This document shows, piece after piece, positions 9,530-18,748 of a DNA stretch of 42,925 nucleotides; position 1 is the first letter of the stretch; every line of letters starts with the position of its first letter. Origin of the DNA: Providencia sneebia DSM 19967. GTDB lineage: Bacteria > Pseudomonadota > Gammaproteobacteria > Enterobacterales > Enterobacteriaceae. Both the position numbers and the translations under genes were made by a program. The notes under the pieces were generated by a model. The model did not search any database and was not told the origin of the DNA. It was given only the letters and a program-made list of their open reading frames with translations. Location: assembly GCF_000314895.2 (NCBI RefSeq), contig NZ_CM001773.1, positions 2,827,401 through 2,870,325 of the forward strand, given 5' to 3'.

Positions 9530-10294
9530 ATGACTCAATCGACAGATTTGCAACAAAAAAACCATTCTGGTTTTTATTACTTCGCTCAAGGATGGCGTCT
9601 TGTTACACGCCCAGGTATTAAACGTTTTGTTATTTTGCCTCTGCTAGCCAATATTATTTTATTAGGAGGCGCATTTTGGTGGTTATACAGCAAACTTTCT
9701 AGCTGGATTGACTTCATTATGGGGTATATTCCAAGCTGGTTACAATGGCTAGATTACCTAATTTGGCCACTTGCTGTCGTTTCTATTGTGCTGGTGTTTG
9801 CGTATTTTTTTAGTACAGTCGCAAACTTTATTGCCGCGCCTTTCAATAGTTGGCTGTCTGAAAAACTTGAATCCGACTTAACCGGGATCCCCGCACCGGA
9901 TGCAGGCATTACTGATTTACTCAAAGATGTGCCACGTATGCTTAAACGCGAATTAGTCCGTGTTGGTTATTATCTTCCACGTGCTATCGTGATACTTATC
10001 TTATTTTTAATTCCAGGTATTGGGCAAACTGTCGCGCCAGTGCTGTGGTTTTTATTCAGCGCATGGATGATGTCAGTCCAATATTGTGATTATCCTTTTG
10101 ATAACCACCGTGTCAGTTTCGATAAAATGAAACAAACCTTATCCCAAGACCGCGTTAAAAACATTCAATTCGGCAGCGTAGTAAGCGTATTAATGATGAT
10201 ACCAATCATTAATTTATTCATTATGCCGGTCGCTGTTTGTGGCGCTACATTAATGTGGGTTGATCGCTACCGTAGCCGTAATGCGCGTTATTAA
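9530..10294 (+). CDS. cysZ: Sulfate transporter CysZ
   Basis: Inner-membrane protein required for high-affinity sulfate uptake for cysteine synthesis. The 254 residues match the E. coli length of 253. The N-terminal half contains hydrophobic helices ([18 protein letters not shown] and [15 protein letters not shown]), followed by the characteristic [15 protein letters not shown] segment and the acidic cytoplasmic part. Two more hydrophobic stretches lie in the C-terminal half. It sits directly upstream of cysK as in E. coli, with a terminator in the gap. Confidence 0.95.
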   Translation: MTQSTDLQQKNHSGFYYFAQGWRLVTRPGIKRFVILPLLANIILLGGAFWWLYSKLSSWIDFIMGYIPSWLQWLDYLIWPLAVVSIVLVFAYFFSTVANFIAAPFNSWLSEKLESDLTGIPAPDAGITDLLKDVPRMLKRELVRVGYYLPRAIVILILFLIPGIGQTVAPVLWFLFSAWMMSVQYCDYPFDNHRVSFDKMKQTLSQDRVKNIQFGSVVSVLMMIPIINLFIMPVAVCGATLMWVDRYRSRNARY

Positions 10295-10313
10295 TTATCT
10301 TATCTAATTTAAC

Positions 10314-10346
10314 AAAAGGTACAGTATTTAACTGTGCCTTTTTTCA
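10314..10346 (+). terminator. Terminator after cysZ
   Basis: AAAGGTACAG (10315-10324) pairs with CTGTGCCTTT (10332-10341) with one wobble pair and a 7-nt loop, followed by TTTTTT. It separates cysZ from cysK. Confidence 0.85.
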
Positions 10347-10543
10347 TTTATACGCCTTTACTTTAAGCTTTTATTGAGTGTCTTTTAATTATCGATTTTA
10401 TTTGCTTAGAATATTTGTGCATAAAATAGCAATTCGTTATAAGCTTAGACTTAATTCATATTTGCATTAACAGCTAGTTCACGTATGTTGAATTCAACTG
10501 AAATCTTCGTTGTTAGTTAATTGCCTGAATTTAAGGATAACTC

Positions 10544-11497
10544 ATGAGCAAAATTTATGATGACAATTCGTTAACTATTGGTCATACCCCGCTAGTACGC
10601 TTAAAACATTTTGGTAATGGTAATATTTTAGCCAAAGTTGAGTCTCGTAACCCAAGTTTCAGTGTTAAATGCCGTATTGGGGCGAATATGATTTGGGATG
10701 CAGAGAAAAAAGGCATCCTCACCAAAGATAAAGAATTAGTTGAGCCAACAAGTGGAAACACCGGTATTGCACTTGCTTATGTTGCTGCGGCTAGAGGTTA
10801 TAAACTGACACTGACTATGCCAGAAACAATGAGCATAGAACGCCGTAAACTCCTTAAAGCGCTCGGCGCTAATCTCATCCTGACAGAAGGTGCGAAAGGG
10901 ATGAAAGGCGCAATAGAGAAAGCGGAAGAGATTGTTAAAAGCGATCCAAATAAATACATTTTGCTACAACAGTTTAGTAATCCAGCAAACCCAGAAATTC
11001 ACGAAAAAACGACAGGCCCTGAGATTTGGGAAGATACAGATGGTAATGTTGATGTCGTAATCGCGGGTGTTGGAACAGGTGGCACCATCACAGGTATCGG
11101 CCGTTACCTGAAGAAAACTAAAGGAAAAGATATTACGCTAGTTGCCGTTGAACCTGAAACATCACCTGTTATTAGCCAGACCCTTGCAGGCGAAGACGTT
11201 AAGCCTGGTCCTCATAAAATTCAAGGTATTGGTGCAGGGTTTATTCCGGGTAACCTTGATATCTCATTAATAGATAGAGTCTTCAAAATCAGTGATGAAG
11301 AGGCAATATCCACCGCACGGGCACTCATGGAACAAGAAGGTATTCTTGCGGGAATTTCTTCCGGTGCAGCAGTAGCGGCTGCCGTTAAATTGGCGGCTGA
11401 ACCTGAGTATAAAGATAAAAACATTGTGGTTATCCTACCGTCATCCGGCGAACGTTATTTATCTACCGTTCTTTTCGCGGACTTGTCAGCAGAATAA
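10544..11497 (+). CDS. cysK: Cysteine synthase A
   Basis: O-acetylserine sulfhydrylase: pyridoxal-phosphate enzyme that makes cysteine from O-acetylserine and sulfide in the cytoplasm. It has 317 residues, slightly shorter than the 323 of E. coli at the C-terminus. K42 in SFSVKCRIG carries the cofactor, TSGNTG binds the substrate, and GTGGTITG is the phosphate-binding loop. The RBS AAGGAT precedes the ATG. In E. coli the gene is activated by CysB and N-acetylserine; the 249-bp upstream gap is AT-rich, but no CysB site was assigned. A strong terminator follows. Confidence 0.97.
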   Translation: MSKIYDDNSLTIGHTPLVRLKHFGNGNILAKVESRNPSFSVKCRIGANMIWDAEKKGILTKDKELVEPTSGNTGIALAYVAAARGYKLTLTMPETMSIERRKLLKALGANLILTEGAKGMKGAIEKAEEIVKSDPNKYILLQQFSNPANPEIHEKTTGPEIWEDTDGNVDVVIAGVGTGGTITGIGRYLKKTKGKDITLVAVEPETSPVISQTLAGEDVKPGPHKIQGIGAGFIPGNLDISLIDRVFKISDEEAISTARALMEQEGILAGISSGAAVAAAVKLAAEPEYKDKNIVVILPSSGERYLSTVLFADLSAE

Positions 11498-11524
11498 TTT
11501 AAAAAACGTTAACTAATCGTTAAG

Positions 11525-11549
11525 AAAGCACCTATTTGGTGCTTTTTTT
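11525..11549 (+). terminator. Terminator after cysK
   Basis: AAAGCACC (11525-11532) pairs with GGTGCTTT (11538-11545) around a 5-nt loop and is followed by an uninterrupted T-run to 11549. The T-run merges with the CRP-like site of the ptsH promoter. Confidence 0.9.
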
Positions 11550-11593
11550 GTGGAATGGATCAAACTTTAGCACGTATGGTGATGATTTATAAT
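11546..11593 (+). promoter_or_regulatory. ptsH distal promoter (P0-like) with CRP site
   Basis: CRP-like TGTGG-AATGGA-TCAAA at 11549-11564 matches eight of ten core positions. A perfect TATAAT lies at 11588-11593, putting the start near 11600 and the CRP centre about 42-43 bp upstream. The block resembles, from memory, the E. coli pts P0 region, including the following ACTAATTATTT. Confidence 0.65.
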
Positions 11594-11617
11594 CGAGGGT
11601 TTAGTATTAAACATACT

Positions 11618-11642
11618 AATTATTTCGAACCTCGAAATTAAT
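11618..11642. promoter_or_regulatory. Mlc-type operator in the ptsH promoter region
   Basis: ATTTCGA-ACC-TCGAAAT (11622-11638) is a perfect 7-bp inverted repeat within a wider AATTA/TTAAT frame. E. coli pts P0 has a similarly placed Mlc site with the same ATTATTT and CGAAATTAAT halves. Binding just downstream of the start near 11600 would repress. Confidence 0.65.
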
Positions 11643-11995
11643 AGGAATTAAGTCAAATCACGACGGACTCTGATCATTTATCAACGTTAAGTGGAATGGT
11701 CAATAAACCAAGCCAAACACCAAAGTAAAAAATTGATATCTTCAACGTTATGGCAAAAAAACTGAGTAAGTCTTGATATACTACAAAGTAGCGAACCTTT
11801 TTAATAGTTGATAATCTAACTATACACAAATTAACTTAGGTTGCATGTAAACGCGGATGAAACCAGCCCGCCGGTACCAAAAAACAATGGCGCAGTCACT
11901 GTTAACGTTTTGATGTAAGCTGCAATGCTGCAATATTGAAGGGAAATTTGGTACATTAGATACGGCAATGTTAAGTCAAATATATTACGCAAACC

Positions 11996-12021
11996 TTGGT
12001 TATTTAATCTACAATAACCAA
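11996..12021 (+). other. Hairpin in the ptsH leader
   Basis: TTGGTTATT (11996-12004) pairs perfectly with AATAACCAA (12013-12021) around an 8-nt loop, 38 nt before the ptsH ATG. No T-run follows, so it is not a terminator. It may be a leader structure or an operator; a TACAAT (12010-12015) lies inside it. Confidence 0.4.
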
Positions 12022-12059
12022 TAGGTCATTATAAAAACTTAGTTTATTAAGGAAATAAT

Positions 12060-12317
12060 ATGTTCCAGCAAGAAGTCACTATTACAGCACCAAATGGTCT
12101 ACATACTCGCCCTGCTGCTCAATTTGTTAAAGAAGCAAAAGCATTCACATCTGATATTACGCTAACTTCTGGTGGCAAATCTGCGAGTGCTAAGAGCCTA
12201 TTTAAATTACAAACTCTTGGCCTAACTCAAGGTACTGTTGTGACCATTTCTGCAGAAGGCGAAGATGAACAACAAGCTGTTGAACACCTCGTTAAACTGA
12301 TGGGCGAATTAGAATAA
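12060..12317 (+). CDS. ptsH: Phosphocarrier protein HPr
   Basis: Cytoplasmic phosphocarrier that takes phosphate from Enzyme I on H15 and passes it to the sugar-specific EIIA proteins. The 85 residues equal E. coli HPr. H15 lies in NGLHTRPAA and the second conserved site is S46 in [10 protein letters not shown]. It is the first gene of ptsH-ptsI-crr, with AAGGAAA as ribosome binding site. Long upstream sequence carries CRP- and Mlc-like sites, indicating glucose-responsive control. Confidence 0.98.
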   Translation: MFQQEVTITAPNGLHTRPAAQFVKEAKAFTSDITLTSGGKSASAKSLFKLQTLGLTQGTVVTISAEGEDEQQAVEHLVKLMGELE

Positions 12318-12354
12318 TTTGCTTGGTTGAGAACTGTGTTCTCCCTTTTCCTTT

Positions 12355-12380
12355 ATCCCTGAAAGGCTATTTTCAGGGAT
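12355..12380 (+). terminator. Intercistronic hairpin between ptsH and ptsI
   Basis: ATCCCTGAAA (12355-12364) pairs with TTTCAGGGAT (12371-12380) around GGCTAT. Only a weak U-tract follows (ATTGTTGATTT). It may be a partial terminator or an mRNA-stabilising hairpin that raises HPr over Enzyme I levels. Confidence 0.5.
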
Positions 12381-12456
12381 ATTGTTGATTTACAGGTAAA
12401 GCTTACTGTTATCTTTTCCATATCAGAGCACCTACCCGCAGTAGTAAGGTAATATT

Positions 12457-14184
12457 ATGATTTCAGGAATTTTAGTATCCCCAGGTTTTGCTTTTGGTCA
12501 GGCTTTAATCCTCAAAGAAGATCCTATCATTGTCAGCACAAAAAAAATCTCCGACAGCCAGATAGAAACCGAGATCCAACGTTTCATTGAGGGACGTAAT
12601 AGCTCAGCTGAACAACTCAGCCACATTAAAGAGAAAGCCGAAAAAAATCTTGGTGCCGATAAAGCTGAGATTTTTGAAGGTCATATTATGCTATTGGAAG
12701 ATGAGGAACTCGAGCAAGAGATCATCTCCCTCATCAAAATTGATAAAAAAACAGCTGATGCCGCTGCTTACTCTGTCATTGAAGATCAAGCTCAAGCGCT
12801 TGAAGACCTTGATGATGAATACTTAAAAGAACGTGCAGCTGATGTGCGTGATATTGGTAAACGCCTACTAAAAAATATTCTCGGCATGCCAATTGTTGAT
12901 TTAAGTGCTATCGAAGATGAAGTTATTTTAGTTGCCGCAGACCTGACCCCATCAGAAACTGCGCAATTAAATCTGGATAAAGTGCTTGGCTTTATTACTG
13001 ATTTAGGTGGCCGTACTTCTCATACCTCAATCATGGCGCGCTCATTAGAGTTACCTGCCATTGTTGGTACAACAAATGCCACCAGCGAAATTAAGAATGG
13101 CGATTACATTGTTCTTGATGGTGTAAATAACCACATTTACTTAAATCCATCAGATAGTGAAATCGACAAACTAAAAAAATGCAATGAAGAATATCTGCAA
13201 GAAAAAAATGAACTAGCAAAACTCAAAGATTTGCCAGCAATCACACTTGATGGTCATCAAGTTGAAGTCTGTGCAAACATTGGTACTGTGCGTGATGTTG
13301 CTGGTGCTGAGCGCAATGGCGCTGAAGGTGTTGGTTTATACCGTACAGAATTCCTGTTTATGGATAGAGATTCTTTACCTACTGAAGAAGAACAATTCCA
13401 AGCTTATAAAGCGGTTGCAGAATCAATGGGCAGCCAAGCAGTTATTGTTCGTACAATGGATATTGGTGGCGATAAAGATTTGCCATACATGAACCTGCCT
13501 AAAGAAGAAAACCCATTCTTAGGCTGGCGCGCCATTCGTATTTGCTTAGATCGTAAAGAAATCCTTCATTCTCAATTAAGAGCTATTCTTCGCGCCTCAA
13601 GTTTTGGTAAATTACGCATTATGTTCCCAATGATTATTTCTGTTGAGGAAATCCGTGAACTCAAAGCTGAACTTGAGCTGCTAAAAGAACAATTGCGTCA
13701 AGAAAGTAAAGCTTTTGATGAAACCATTGAAGTTGGTGTCATGGTCGAAACACCTGCTGCTGCTGTAATTGCACATCATCTTGCAAAAGAAGTTGACTTT
13801 TTCAGCATTGGAACTAACGATCTAACTCAATATACTTTAGCTGTTGACCGCGGTAATGAGCTGATTTCTCATCTCTATAATCCAATGTCACCAGCTGTGC
13901 TTAACCTGATTAAACAGGTTATTGATGCATCACATGCTGAAGGGAAATGGACCGGAATGTGTGGTGAGTTAGCAGGCGACGAACGTGCAACTCTATTGCT
14001 ATTAGGCATGGGGTTAGATGAATTTAGCATGAGCGCAATTTCTATCCCACGTATCAAAAAATTGATCCGTAATGCGAACTTTGCAGATACTCAAGCATTG
14101 GCTAAGCAAGCACTTGCCCAACCGACCGCAGACGAATTGATGAAACTTGTGGATACCTTTATCCAAGAAAAAACGTTATGCTAG
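12457..14184 (+). CDS. ptsI: Phosphoenolpyruvate-protein phosphotransferase (Enzyme I)
   Basis: First enzyme of the phosphotransferase system: autophosphorylates from phosphoenolpyruvate and phosphorylates HPr. The 575 residues are colinear with E. coli EI. The phospho-histidine lies in [13 protein letters not shown] (H189 by alignment). The C-terminal PEP-binding barrel contains [24 protein letters not shown] and the catalytic Cys in GMCGELAGD. The N-terminal helical part (about 20-145) is the HPr-binding domain. It lies 139 nt after ptsH and 49 nt before crr. Confidence 0.98.
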   Translation: MISGILVSPGFAFGQALILKEDPIIVSTKKISDSQIETEIQRFIEGRNSSAEQLSHIKEKAEKNLGADKAEIFEGHIMLLEDEELEQEIISLIKIDKKTADAAAYSVIEDQAQALEDLDDEYLKERAADVRDIGKRLLKNILGMPIVDLSAIEDEVILVAADLTPSETAQLNLDKVLGFITDLGGRTSHTSIMARSLELPAIVGTTNATSEIKNGDYIVLDGVNNHIYLNPSDSEIDKLKKCNEEYLQEKNELAKLKDLPAITLDGHQVEVCANIGTVRDVAGAERNGAEGVGLYRTEFLFMDRDSLPTEEEQFQAYKAVAESMGSQAVIVRTMDIGGDKDLPYMNLPKEENPFLGWRAIRICLDRKEILHSQLRAILRASSFGKLRIMFPMIISVEEIRELKAELELLKEQLRQESKAFDETIEVGVMVETPAAAVIAHHLAKEVDFFSIGTNDLTQYTLAVDRGNELISHLYNPMSPAVLNLIKQVIDASHAEGKWTGMCGELAGDERATLLLLGMGLDEFSMSAISIPRIKKLIRNANFADTQALAKQALAQPTADELMKLVDTFIQEKTLC

Positions 14185-14233
14185 GAACAGCACATTAGTT
14201 CGGTCCCGTATAAAAACGATTAGGAGATGGTCT

Positions 14234-14743
14234 ATGGGTCTGTTTGACAAATTAAAATCACTTGTTTCAGACGACAAGAGTAGCAGTGGCAGTATTGAAA
14301 TTATCGCACCTTTATCAGGTGAAATCGTCAATATTGAAGATGTTCCCGATGTTGTTTTTGCTGAAAAAATTGTTGGTGATGGGATTGCCATCAAACCAGC
14401 AGGTAATAAAATTGTCGCTCCTGTAGATGGAACAATTGGTAAGATTTTCGAAACCAATCATGCGTTTTCCATCGAATCGGATGATGGTATTGAGCTATTC
14501 GTTCACTTTGGTATCGATACTGTTGAGCTAAAAGGTGAAGGCTTCAAACGCCTAGCTGAAGAAGGTCAATCAGTTAAAAAAGGTGATCCTGTTATTGAGT
14601 TTGATCTCGCGCTTCTCGAAGAGAAAGCTAAATCTGTTTTAACACCAGTTGTTATCTCCAATATGGATGAGATTAAAGAACTGACTAAGTTAAGCGGAGC
14701 GGTTACTGTTGGTGAAACCGTGATTATGCGAATCAAAAAATAA
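14234..14743 (+). CDS. crr: PTS glucose-specific EIIA component (EIIA-Glc)
   Basis: Phosphorylated by HPr and passes phosphate to EIIBC-Glc. Unphosphorylated it inhibits sugar permeases (inducer exclusion); phosphorylated it activates adenylate cyclase. It has 169 residues, colinear with E. coli. Both active-site histidines are present, in ETNHAFS and LFVHFG (H75 and H90 in mature numbering, H90 the phosphorylated one). The start is the ATG at 14234 ([10 protein letters not shown]) preceded by TAGGAGA; an upstream in-frame ATG inside ptsI is not used. Last gene of the pts operon. Confidence 0.98.
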   Translation: MGLFDKLKSLVSDDKSSSGSIEIIAPLSGEIVNIEDVPDVVFAEKIVGDGIAIKPAGNKIVAPVDGTIGKIFETNHAFSIESDDGIELFVHFGIDTVELKGEGFKRLAEEGQSVKKGDPVIEFDLALLEEKAKSVLTPVVISNMDEIKELTKLSGAVTVGETVIMRIKK

Positions 14744-14770
14744 CAATCTCTATCTTTAAGATAGATTTTA

Positions 14771-14816
14771 AAAACCATCAGATGAGTTAATCATTTTTCT
14801 CACTGATGGTTTTTTA
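14771..14816. terminator. Bidirectional terminator between crr and cysM
   Basis: AAAACCATCAG (14771-14781) pairs with CTGATGGTTTT (14803-14813), with inner TGAG/CTCA pairing. It is followed by TTTTTT on the plus strand and TTTTTAAAAT on the minus strand. It ends both convergent transcripts. Confidence 0.85.
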
Positions 14817-14826
14817 TTTTCTTAAA

Positions 14827-15711
14827 TTAATGATCAAATACGCCAGTAGAAAGATAACGGTCGCCACGATCACAAATAATCGCGACAATGACAGCACCGG
14901 GATGAGACAAGGCAACTTTCAATGCGCCAGCAACAGCCCCGCCAGAACTAACACCACAAAAAATACCTTCTTGTTTAGCCAGCATTCTCATGGTTTCTTC
15001 AGCTTCTTGCTGATTGACATCTAACACGCTATCCACAATTTTGGGATCAAAAATACCGGGTAAATAATCAGGCGACCAACGGCGAATACCCGGAATTTGG
15101 CTTTTCTGAGCAGGTTGTAAGCCAATAATTTGAATATCCTGTGAGCACGATTTTAGAAAGCGCCCAACACCTGTAATAGTGCCGGTTGTTCCCATACTTG
15201 ACACAAAATGCGTTATTCTTTGTTGGGTTTGCTGCCAAATTTCTGGCCCTGTGGTTTTAAAATGGGCTAATGGGTTATCAGGGTTATTAAATTGGTCTAA
15301 TACCTTCCCTTCGCCACGCGCTTCCATTTCTTTAGCCAGATCTCTTGCGCCTTCCATGCCAACATCCATGCCCACTAAAATTAATTCTGCACCATAAGCG
15401 CGCATCGAAGCTTGACGCTCTTTGCTCATATTTTCTGGCATCAATAATTTAAGGTGATAACCTTTAACTGCTGCAATCATTGCTAATGCAATACCCGTAT
15501 TACCACTTGTTGCTTCTATCAATGTATCACCCGGAGTAATTTCTCCTCGCTTTTCAGCTTCATGGATCATTGAATATGCCGCTCTATCTTTGACAGAACC
15601 CGCAGGATTGTTACCTTCGAGCTTTACCCATATTTCTGCATCAATACCTTGTGTTAAACGTTGAAGTTTAACTAAAGGTGTATGACCAATAAATTGTTCG
15701 AGAGTTGACAC
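14827..15711 (-). CDS. cysM: Cysteine synthase B
   Basis: O-acetylserine sulfhydrylase isozyme able to use thiosulfate (giving S-sulfocysteine) as well as sulfide. About 294 residues, shorter at the C-terminus than E. coli CysM (303). K41 in AGSVKDRAA binds pyridoxal phosphate; EATSGNTG and SSMGTTGTITG are the substrate and phosphate loops. The start chosen is the GTG at 15711 (MSTLEQFIG), because AAGGA lies 7 nt upstream and the N-terminus then matches E. coli; an in-frame ATG 11 codons upstream has no such site. It follows cysA as in cysPTWAM but with an unusually long 254-bp gap. Confidence 0.94.
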   Translation of the reverse strand: MSTLEQFIGHTPLVKLQRLTQGIDAEIWVKLEGNNPAGSVKDRAAYSMIHEAEKRGEITPGDTLIEATSGNTGIALAMIAAVKGYHLKLLMPENMSKERQASMRAYGAELILVGMDVGMEGARDLAKEMEARGEGKVLDQFNNPDNPLAHFKTTGPEIWQQTQQRITHFVSSMGTTGTITGVGRFLKSCSQDIQIIGLQPAQKSQIPGIRRWSPDYLPGIFDPKIVDSVLDVNQQEAEETMRMLAKQEGIFCGVSSGGAVAGALKVALSHPGAVIVAIICDRGDRYLSTGVFDH

Positions 15712-15721
15712 TACCTGTTCC

Positions 15722-15740
15722 TTATACGATTCTCGTATAA
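15722..15740. promoter_or_regulatory. Palindrome overlapping the cysM ribosome binding site
   Basis: TTATACGA-TTC-TCGTATAA (15722-15729, 15733-15740) is a perfect 8-bp inverted repeat with a 3-nt centre. Its promoter-distal end touches the AAGGA of cysM. It could be a protein operator or an RNA hairpin that affects cysM translation; no known regulator is assigned. Confidence 0.5.
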
Positions 15741-15865
15741 CCATGGACTGAATAGTTATAGATAGTATCGCAACCTTTATGAATTCGCAGCATGAAAAAA
15801 TTTCAATGAGAATTCAACAAGTAATCATTATGAGTTTGCGAATGGATATTCATTGAATGAAGGGT

Positions 15866-15952
15866 TTGGTGTGAATAATAGAGATAACAATATATTGGCA
15901 GGAATAATCAGTTTGTTCACACCAATAAATCCAACAATCTTTATTGGTGTGA
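15866..15952 (-). other. Mutually exclusive hairpins between cysA and cysM
   Basis: Three related arms are present: TCACACCAATAAA (15917-15929) pairs perfectly over 13 bp with TTTATTGGTGTGA (15940-15952). The overlapping TTCACACCAA (15916-15925) pairs perfectly over 10 bp with TTGGTGTGAA (15866-15875). The middle arm can therefore fold only one way at a time. The first hairpin begins 14 nt after the cysA stop on the minus strand. Neither is followed by a good U-tract. Confidence 0.6.
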
Positions 15953-15965
15953 TGAACAATGATAG

Positions 15966-17054
15966 TTAAGCACTTTGCGCTAGCTGGCGGAAAACTAGCT
16001 CATTATCACCTTGGTAAATTTTGGCCTTTTGACTACCCAGAAAATAGCTCTCACCACGCGCAGGAATAGCCTGTGAAGATTGCCAAACTACAGAAAGAGG
16101 TTCATTACCCCAACCTATTGGTTGAACGGTTAATTGCCAGAAATGCCCTCTAGGTCCCGATTCAATAATGCGGATAGGTAACCGGTGCTGAGCATCACAC
16201 TCTTTTGACAGGGATATATCCCACGGACGTAAAAATACATCCACTTCACCTTGGTGTGCACTTGTGTGAGGTAACGGAAACTCATAGCCGTGAATATTCA
16301 GCTGTGAACCTTTAATGTGCCCGTGCAGTTGGTTAATTTCACCCATAAATTCTAAAACAAAACGAGTTGCAGGCTCTAACCAAATATCATCAGGTGTACC
16401 AACCTGCTCAATATGACCTTGGCTCATCACAACAATGCGATCCGCAACTTCCATCGCTTCTTCTTGGTCATGTGTGACAAAAACGCTCGTAAATTTCAAT
16501 TCATCATGTAATTGACGTAACCAACGACGTAGTTCAATCCGTACTTGCGCATCTAAAGCACCAAATGGCTCATCCAGCAATAAAATTTGTGGCTCTATTG
16601 CTAATGCTCGCGCTAATGCAACACGCTGCTTTTGCCCACCAGATAGCTGAGATGGATAACGTGATGCCAAATGAGACAGCTGTACCATTTCAAGTAGCTG
16701 CATAACTTTTTGTTTGATAACTTGTGCCGATGGGCGCTCCTTTCTTGGCATGACAGTTAACCCAAAAGCCACATTATCAAACACAGTCATATGACGAAAT
16801 AACGCGTAATGTTGAAAAACAAATCCTACATGCCTATCTTTTGCATGAATGCGGCTGACATCTTGCCCATGAAATCGCAATGAGCCATAACTATGTTGTT
16901 CTAAGCCTGCAATAATCCGTAATAATGTTGTTTTTCCTGAACCTGATGGGCCAAGTAACGCGACCATTTCACCGGATGCAATATCTAATGAAATATCATT
17001 TAAAACCTGTGTTTTACCAAATAATTTGCCAACTTTATCAATTTGAATGCTCAT
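15966..17054 (-). CDS. cysA: Sulfate/thiosulfate ABC transporter ATP-binding protein
   Basis: ATPase that powers periplasmic sulfate and thiosulfate import through CysT and CysW. It has 362 residues. Walker A GPSGSGKT at 35-42, signature [15 protein letters not shown] near 135-148, Walker [13 protein letters not shown], and the switch [12 protein letters not shown]. The C-terminal third is the regulatory TOBE-like domain of this subfamily. It starts 14 nt after the cysW stop. Fourth gene of cysPTWA(M). Confidence 0.96.
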   Translation of the reverse strand: MSIQIDKVGKLFGKTQVLNDISLDIASGEMVALLGPSGSGKTTLLRIIAGLEQHSYGSLRFHGQDVSRIHAKDRHVGFVFQHYALFRHMTVFDNVAFGLTVMPRKERPSAQVIKQKVMQLLEMVQLSHLASRYPSQLSGGQKQRVALARALAIEPQILLLDEPFGALDAQVRIELRRWLRQLHDELKFTSVFVTHDQEEAMEVADRIVVMSQGHIEQVGTPDDIWLEPATRFVLEFMGEINQLHGHIKGSQLNIHGYEFPLPHTSAHQGEVDVFLRPWDISLSKECDAQHRLPIRIIESGPRGHFWQLTVQPIGWGNEPLSVVWQSSQAIPARGESYFLGSQKAKIYQGDNELVFRQLAQSA

Positions 17055-17068
17055 GGTAATTTCACTCC

Positions 17069-17917
17069 CTACTCAGATTGCTGTCGGCTTAGATGCCATT
17101 GCAATGCACTTTTAATAATCAGCGTAATAATTGCCATCACGGCAAGAATAGCCGCAGCCGTAAATGCGCCAACAGTATTGTAATCTTGGTGTAGCAACTC
17201 AACTTGTAATGGCAAAGTATAGGTTTCACCGCGAATTGACCCAGAAACGACAGATACAGCACCAAACTCACCAATCGCTCGCGCGTTTGTTAACACAACA
17301 CCATACAATAATGCCCAGCGAATATTGGGTAATGTCACTCGCCAGAACATCTTCCAACCCGATGCACCTAGTAAAACCGCCGCTTCATCTTCTTGGCTCC
17401 CTTGGCTTAGCATCAGAGGAACCAATTCCCTCACCACAAATGGGCATGTGACAAAAATAGTCACTAATGCCATGCCAGGCCATGAGAACATCAGTTGAAT
17501 ATCAAATCCTTCTAACCAACTACCAAACCAGCTATTTGATCCGTAAAACAGTAAATACAATAACCCAGCAACGACGGGGGATACGGCAAACGGAATATCA
17601 ACTAAAGTTAACAATAACTGCCTACCCGGAAATTGAAATCGCGTGACAAGCCAAGCGATCATTGTGCCGAAAATTAAGTTTACGGGCACAGTGATGAGTG
17701 CAATTAAGACTGTCAGACCAATAGCATGCAGCATATCCCCATCACTGAGATTCATTAAAACTGCATCCAGACCTTTTGAAAAGGCGGTCAAAAATATCCA
17801 GATAATCGGCACAATCAAAAGCATGATTGAAAATAGTATGCCGACAGCAATTAAAGACCATTTTGCCCAATTAATCGGTTGGCGTGTGGTTGCACTGATT
17901 GGCGTGATTTGAGCCAT
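17069..17917 (-). CDS. cysW: Sulfate/thiosulfate ABC transporter permease CysW
   Basis: Inner-membrane permease subunit, 282 residues with about six hydrophobic helices. The conserved EAA loop that docks the ATPase is seen as [24 protein letters not shown], and [11 protein letters not shown] is the downstream family motif. It pairs with CysT as a heterodimer. The gene starts 3 nt after cysT, indicating translational coupling. Confidence 0.95.
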   Translation of the reverse strand: MAQITPISATTRQPINWAKWSLIAVGILFSIMLLIVPIIWIFLTAFSKGLDAVLMNLSDGDMLHAIGLTVLIALITVPVNLIFGTMIAWLVTRFQFPGRQLLLTLVDIPFAVSPVVAGLLYLLFYGSNSWFGSWLEGFDIQLMFSWPGMALVTIFVTCPFVVRELVPLMLSQGSQEDEAAVLLGASGWKMFWRVTLPNIRWALLYGVVLTNARAIGEFGAVSVVSGSIRGETYTLPLQVELLHQDYNTVGAFTAAAILAVMAIITLIIKSALQWHLSRQQSE

Positions 17918-17920
17918 GAC

Positions 17921-18748
17921 TTACCCCCCCAACCTTTTACCAAAGCGACTTTGGATAATATTGACACTCAATAACAGCAGCAGAGAAACGGCTAAAATCA
18001 CTGATGCAATAGCACTTGCTGCTGGGTAATCAAACTGCTGTAGCTGGCTAAATATCATTAAAGAGACGACTTCTGTTTGCCATGCAATATTGCCTGCAAT
18101 AAAAATAATTGCGCCAAACTCCCCTAAACTTCGCGTAAAAGACAATACAGTGCCCGCAATCAGCGCAGGAGAAACTTCAGGTAGCACAACCCTGCGGAAT
18201 GTTTGCCATTTTGTCGCACCTAATGTCTGAGACGCTTCTTCATATTCAGGCCCTAATTCTTCTAAAACTGGTTGAACCGTTCTCACCACAAAAGGGATAC
18301 TGGTAAATGCCATTGCAACTGCAATACCTAACCAAGTATTCACCACTTTAATATCAAATTGATGCAGGTATTGCCCATACCAACCCGAAGTGGCAAACAA
18401 GGTTGCCAATGTCAACCCAGCAACGGCTGTGGGTAAAGCAAAAGGTAAATCCACTAAACCATCTAAAAAAGTGCGACCCGGAAAACGATAACGCGTTAAA
18501 ATCCATGCTAACAACATGCCAAAAACGGCATTAAAAAGGCTAGCAACCAGCGCTGCAAGCAAGGTGACTTTATAAGCAGCGACCACTTGCGGATAACTTA
18601 TCACTGCCCAATATTGTGCCCATGTCATCTCAGATAATTGAACGACAAGGGCACTTAAAGGCAGTAATAGGATCAAGCAGGTATAGAACAAGCTGCTACC
18701 TAAAGTAAGGCCAAATCCTGGCAAAAAACGTTTTCCTAAAGTACGCAT
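17921..18748 (-). CDS. cysT: Sulfate/thiosulfate ABC transporter permease CysT (CysU)
   Basis: Second permease subunit, 275 residues. It carries an EAA loop (YEEASQTLGATKWQTFRRVVLP) and GEFGAIIFIAG. Hydrophobic helices begin at about residue 15. Its ATG overlaps the cysP stop codon in TAATG (18746-18750), a typical coupling junction. The gene is called cysU in E. coli nomenclature. Confidence 0.95.
   Translation of the reverse strand: MRTLGKRFLPGFGLTLGSSLFYTCLILLLPLSALVVQLSEMTWAQYWAVISYPQVVAAYKVTLLAALVASLFNAVFGMLLAWILTRYRFPGRTFLDGLVDLPFALPTAVAGLTLATLFATSGWYGQYLHQFDIKVVNTWLGIAVAMAFTSIPFVVRTVQPVLEELGPEYEEASQTLGATKWQTFRRVVLPEVSPALIAGTVLSFTRSLGEFGAIIFIAGNIAWQTEVVSLMIFSQLQQFDYPAASAIASVILAVSLLLLLSVNIIQSRFGKRLGG

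Larger units (their letters stand above)
11498..12059 (+). other. cysK-ptsH intergenic control region
   Basis: 562 bp without a gene. In order it holds the cysK terminator (11525-11549), a CRP-like site with a TATAAT box (11546-11593), an Mlc-type palindrome (11618-11642), about 350 bp with no feature I can assign, a 9-bp hairpin (11996-12021) and the ptsH ribosome binding site (AAGGAAA). The arrangement parallels the long multi-promoter region ahead of ptsH in E. coli. Confidence 0.6.
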
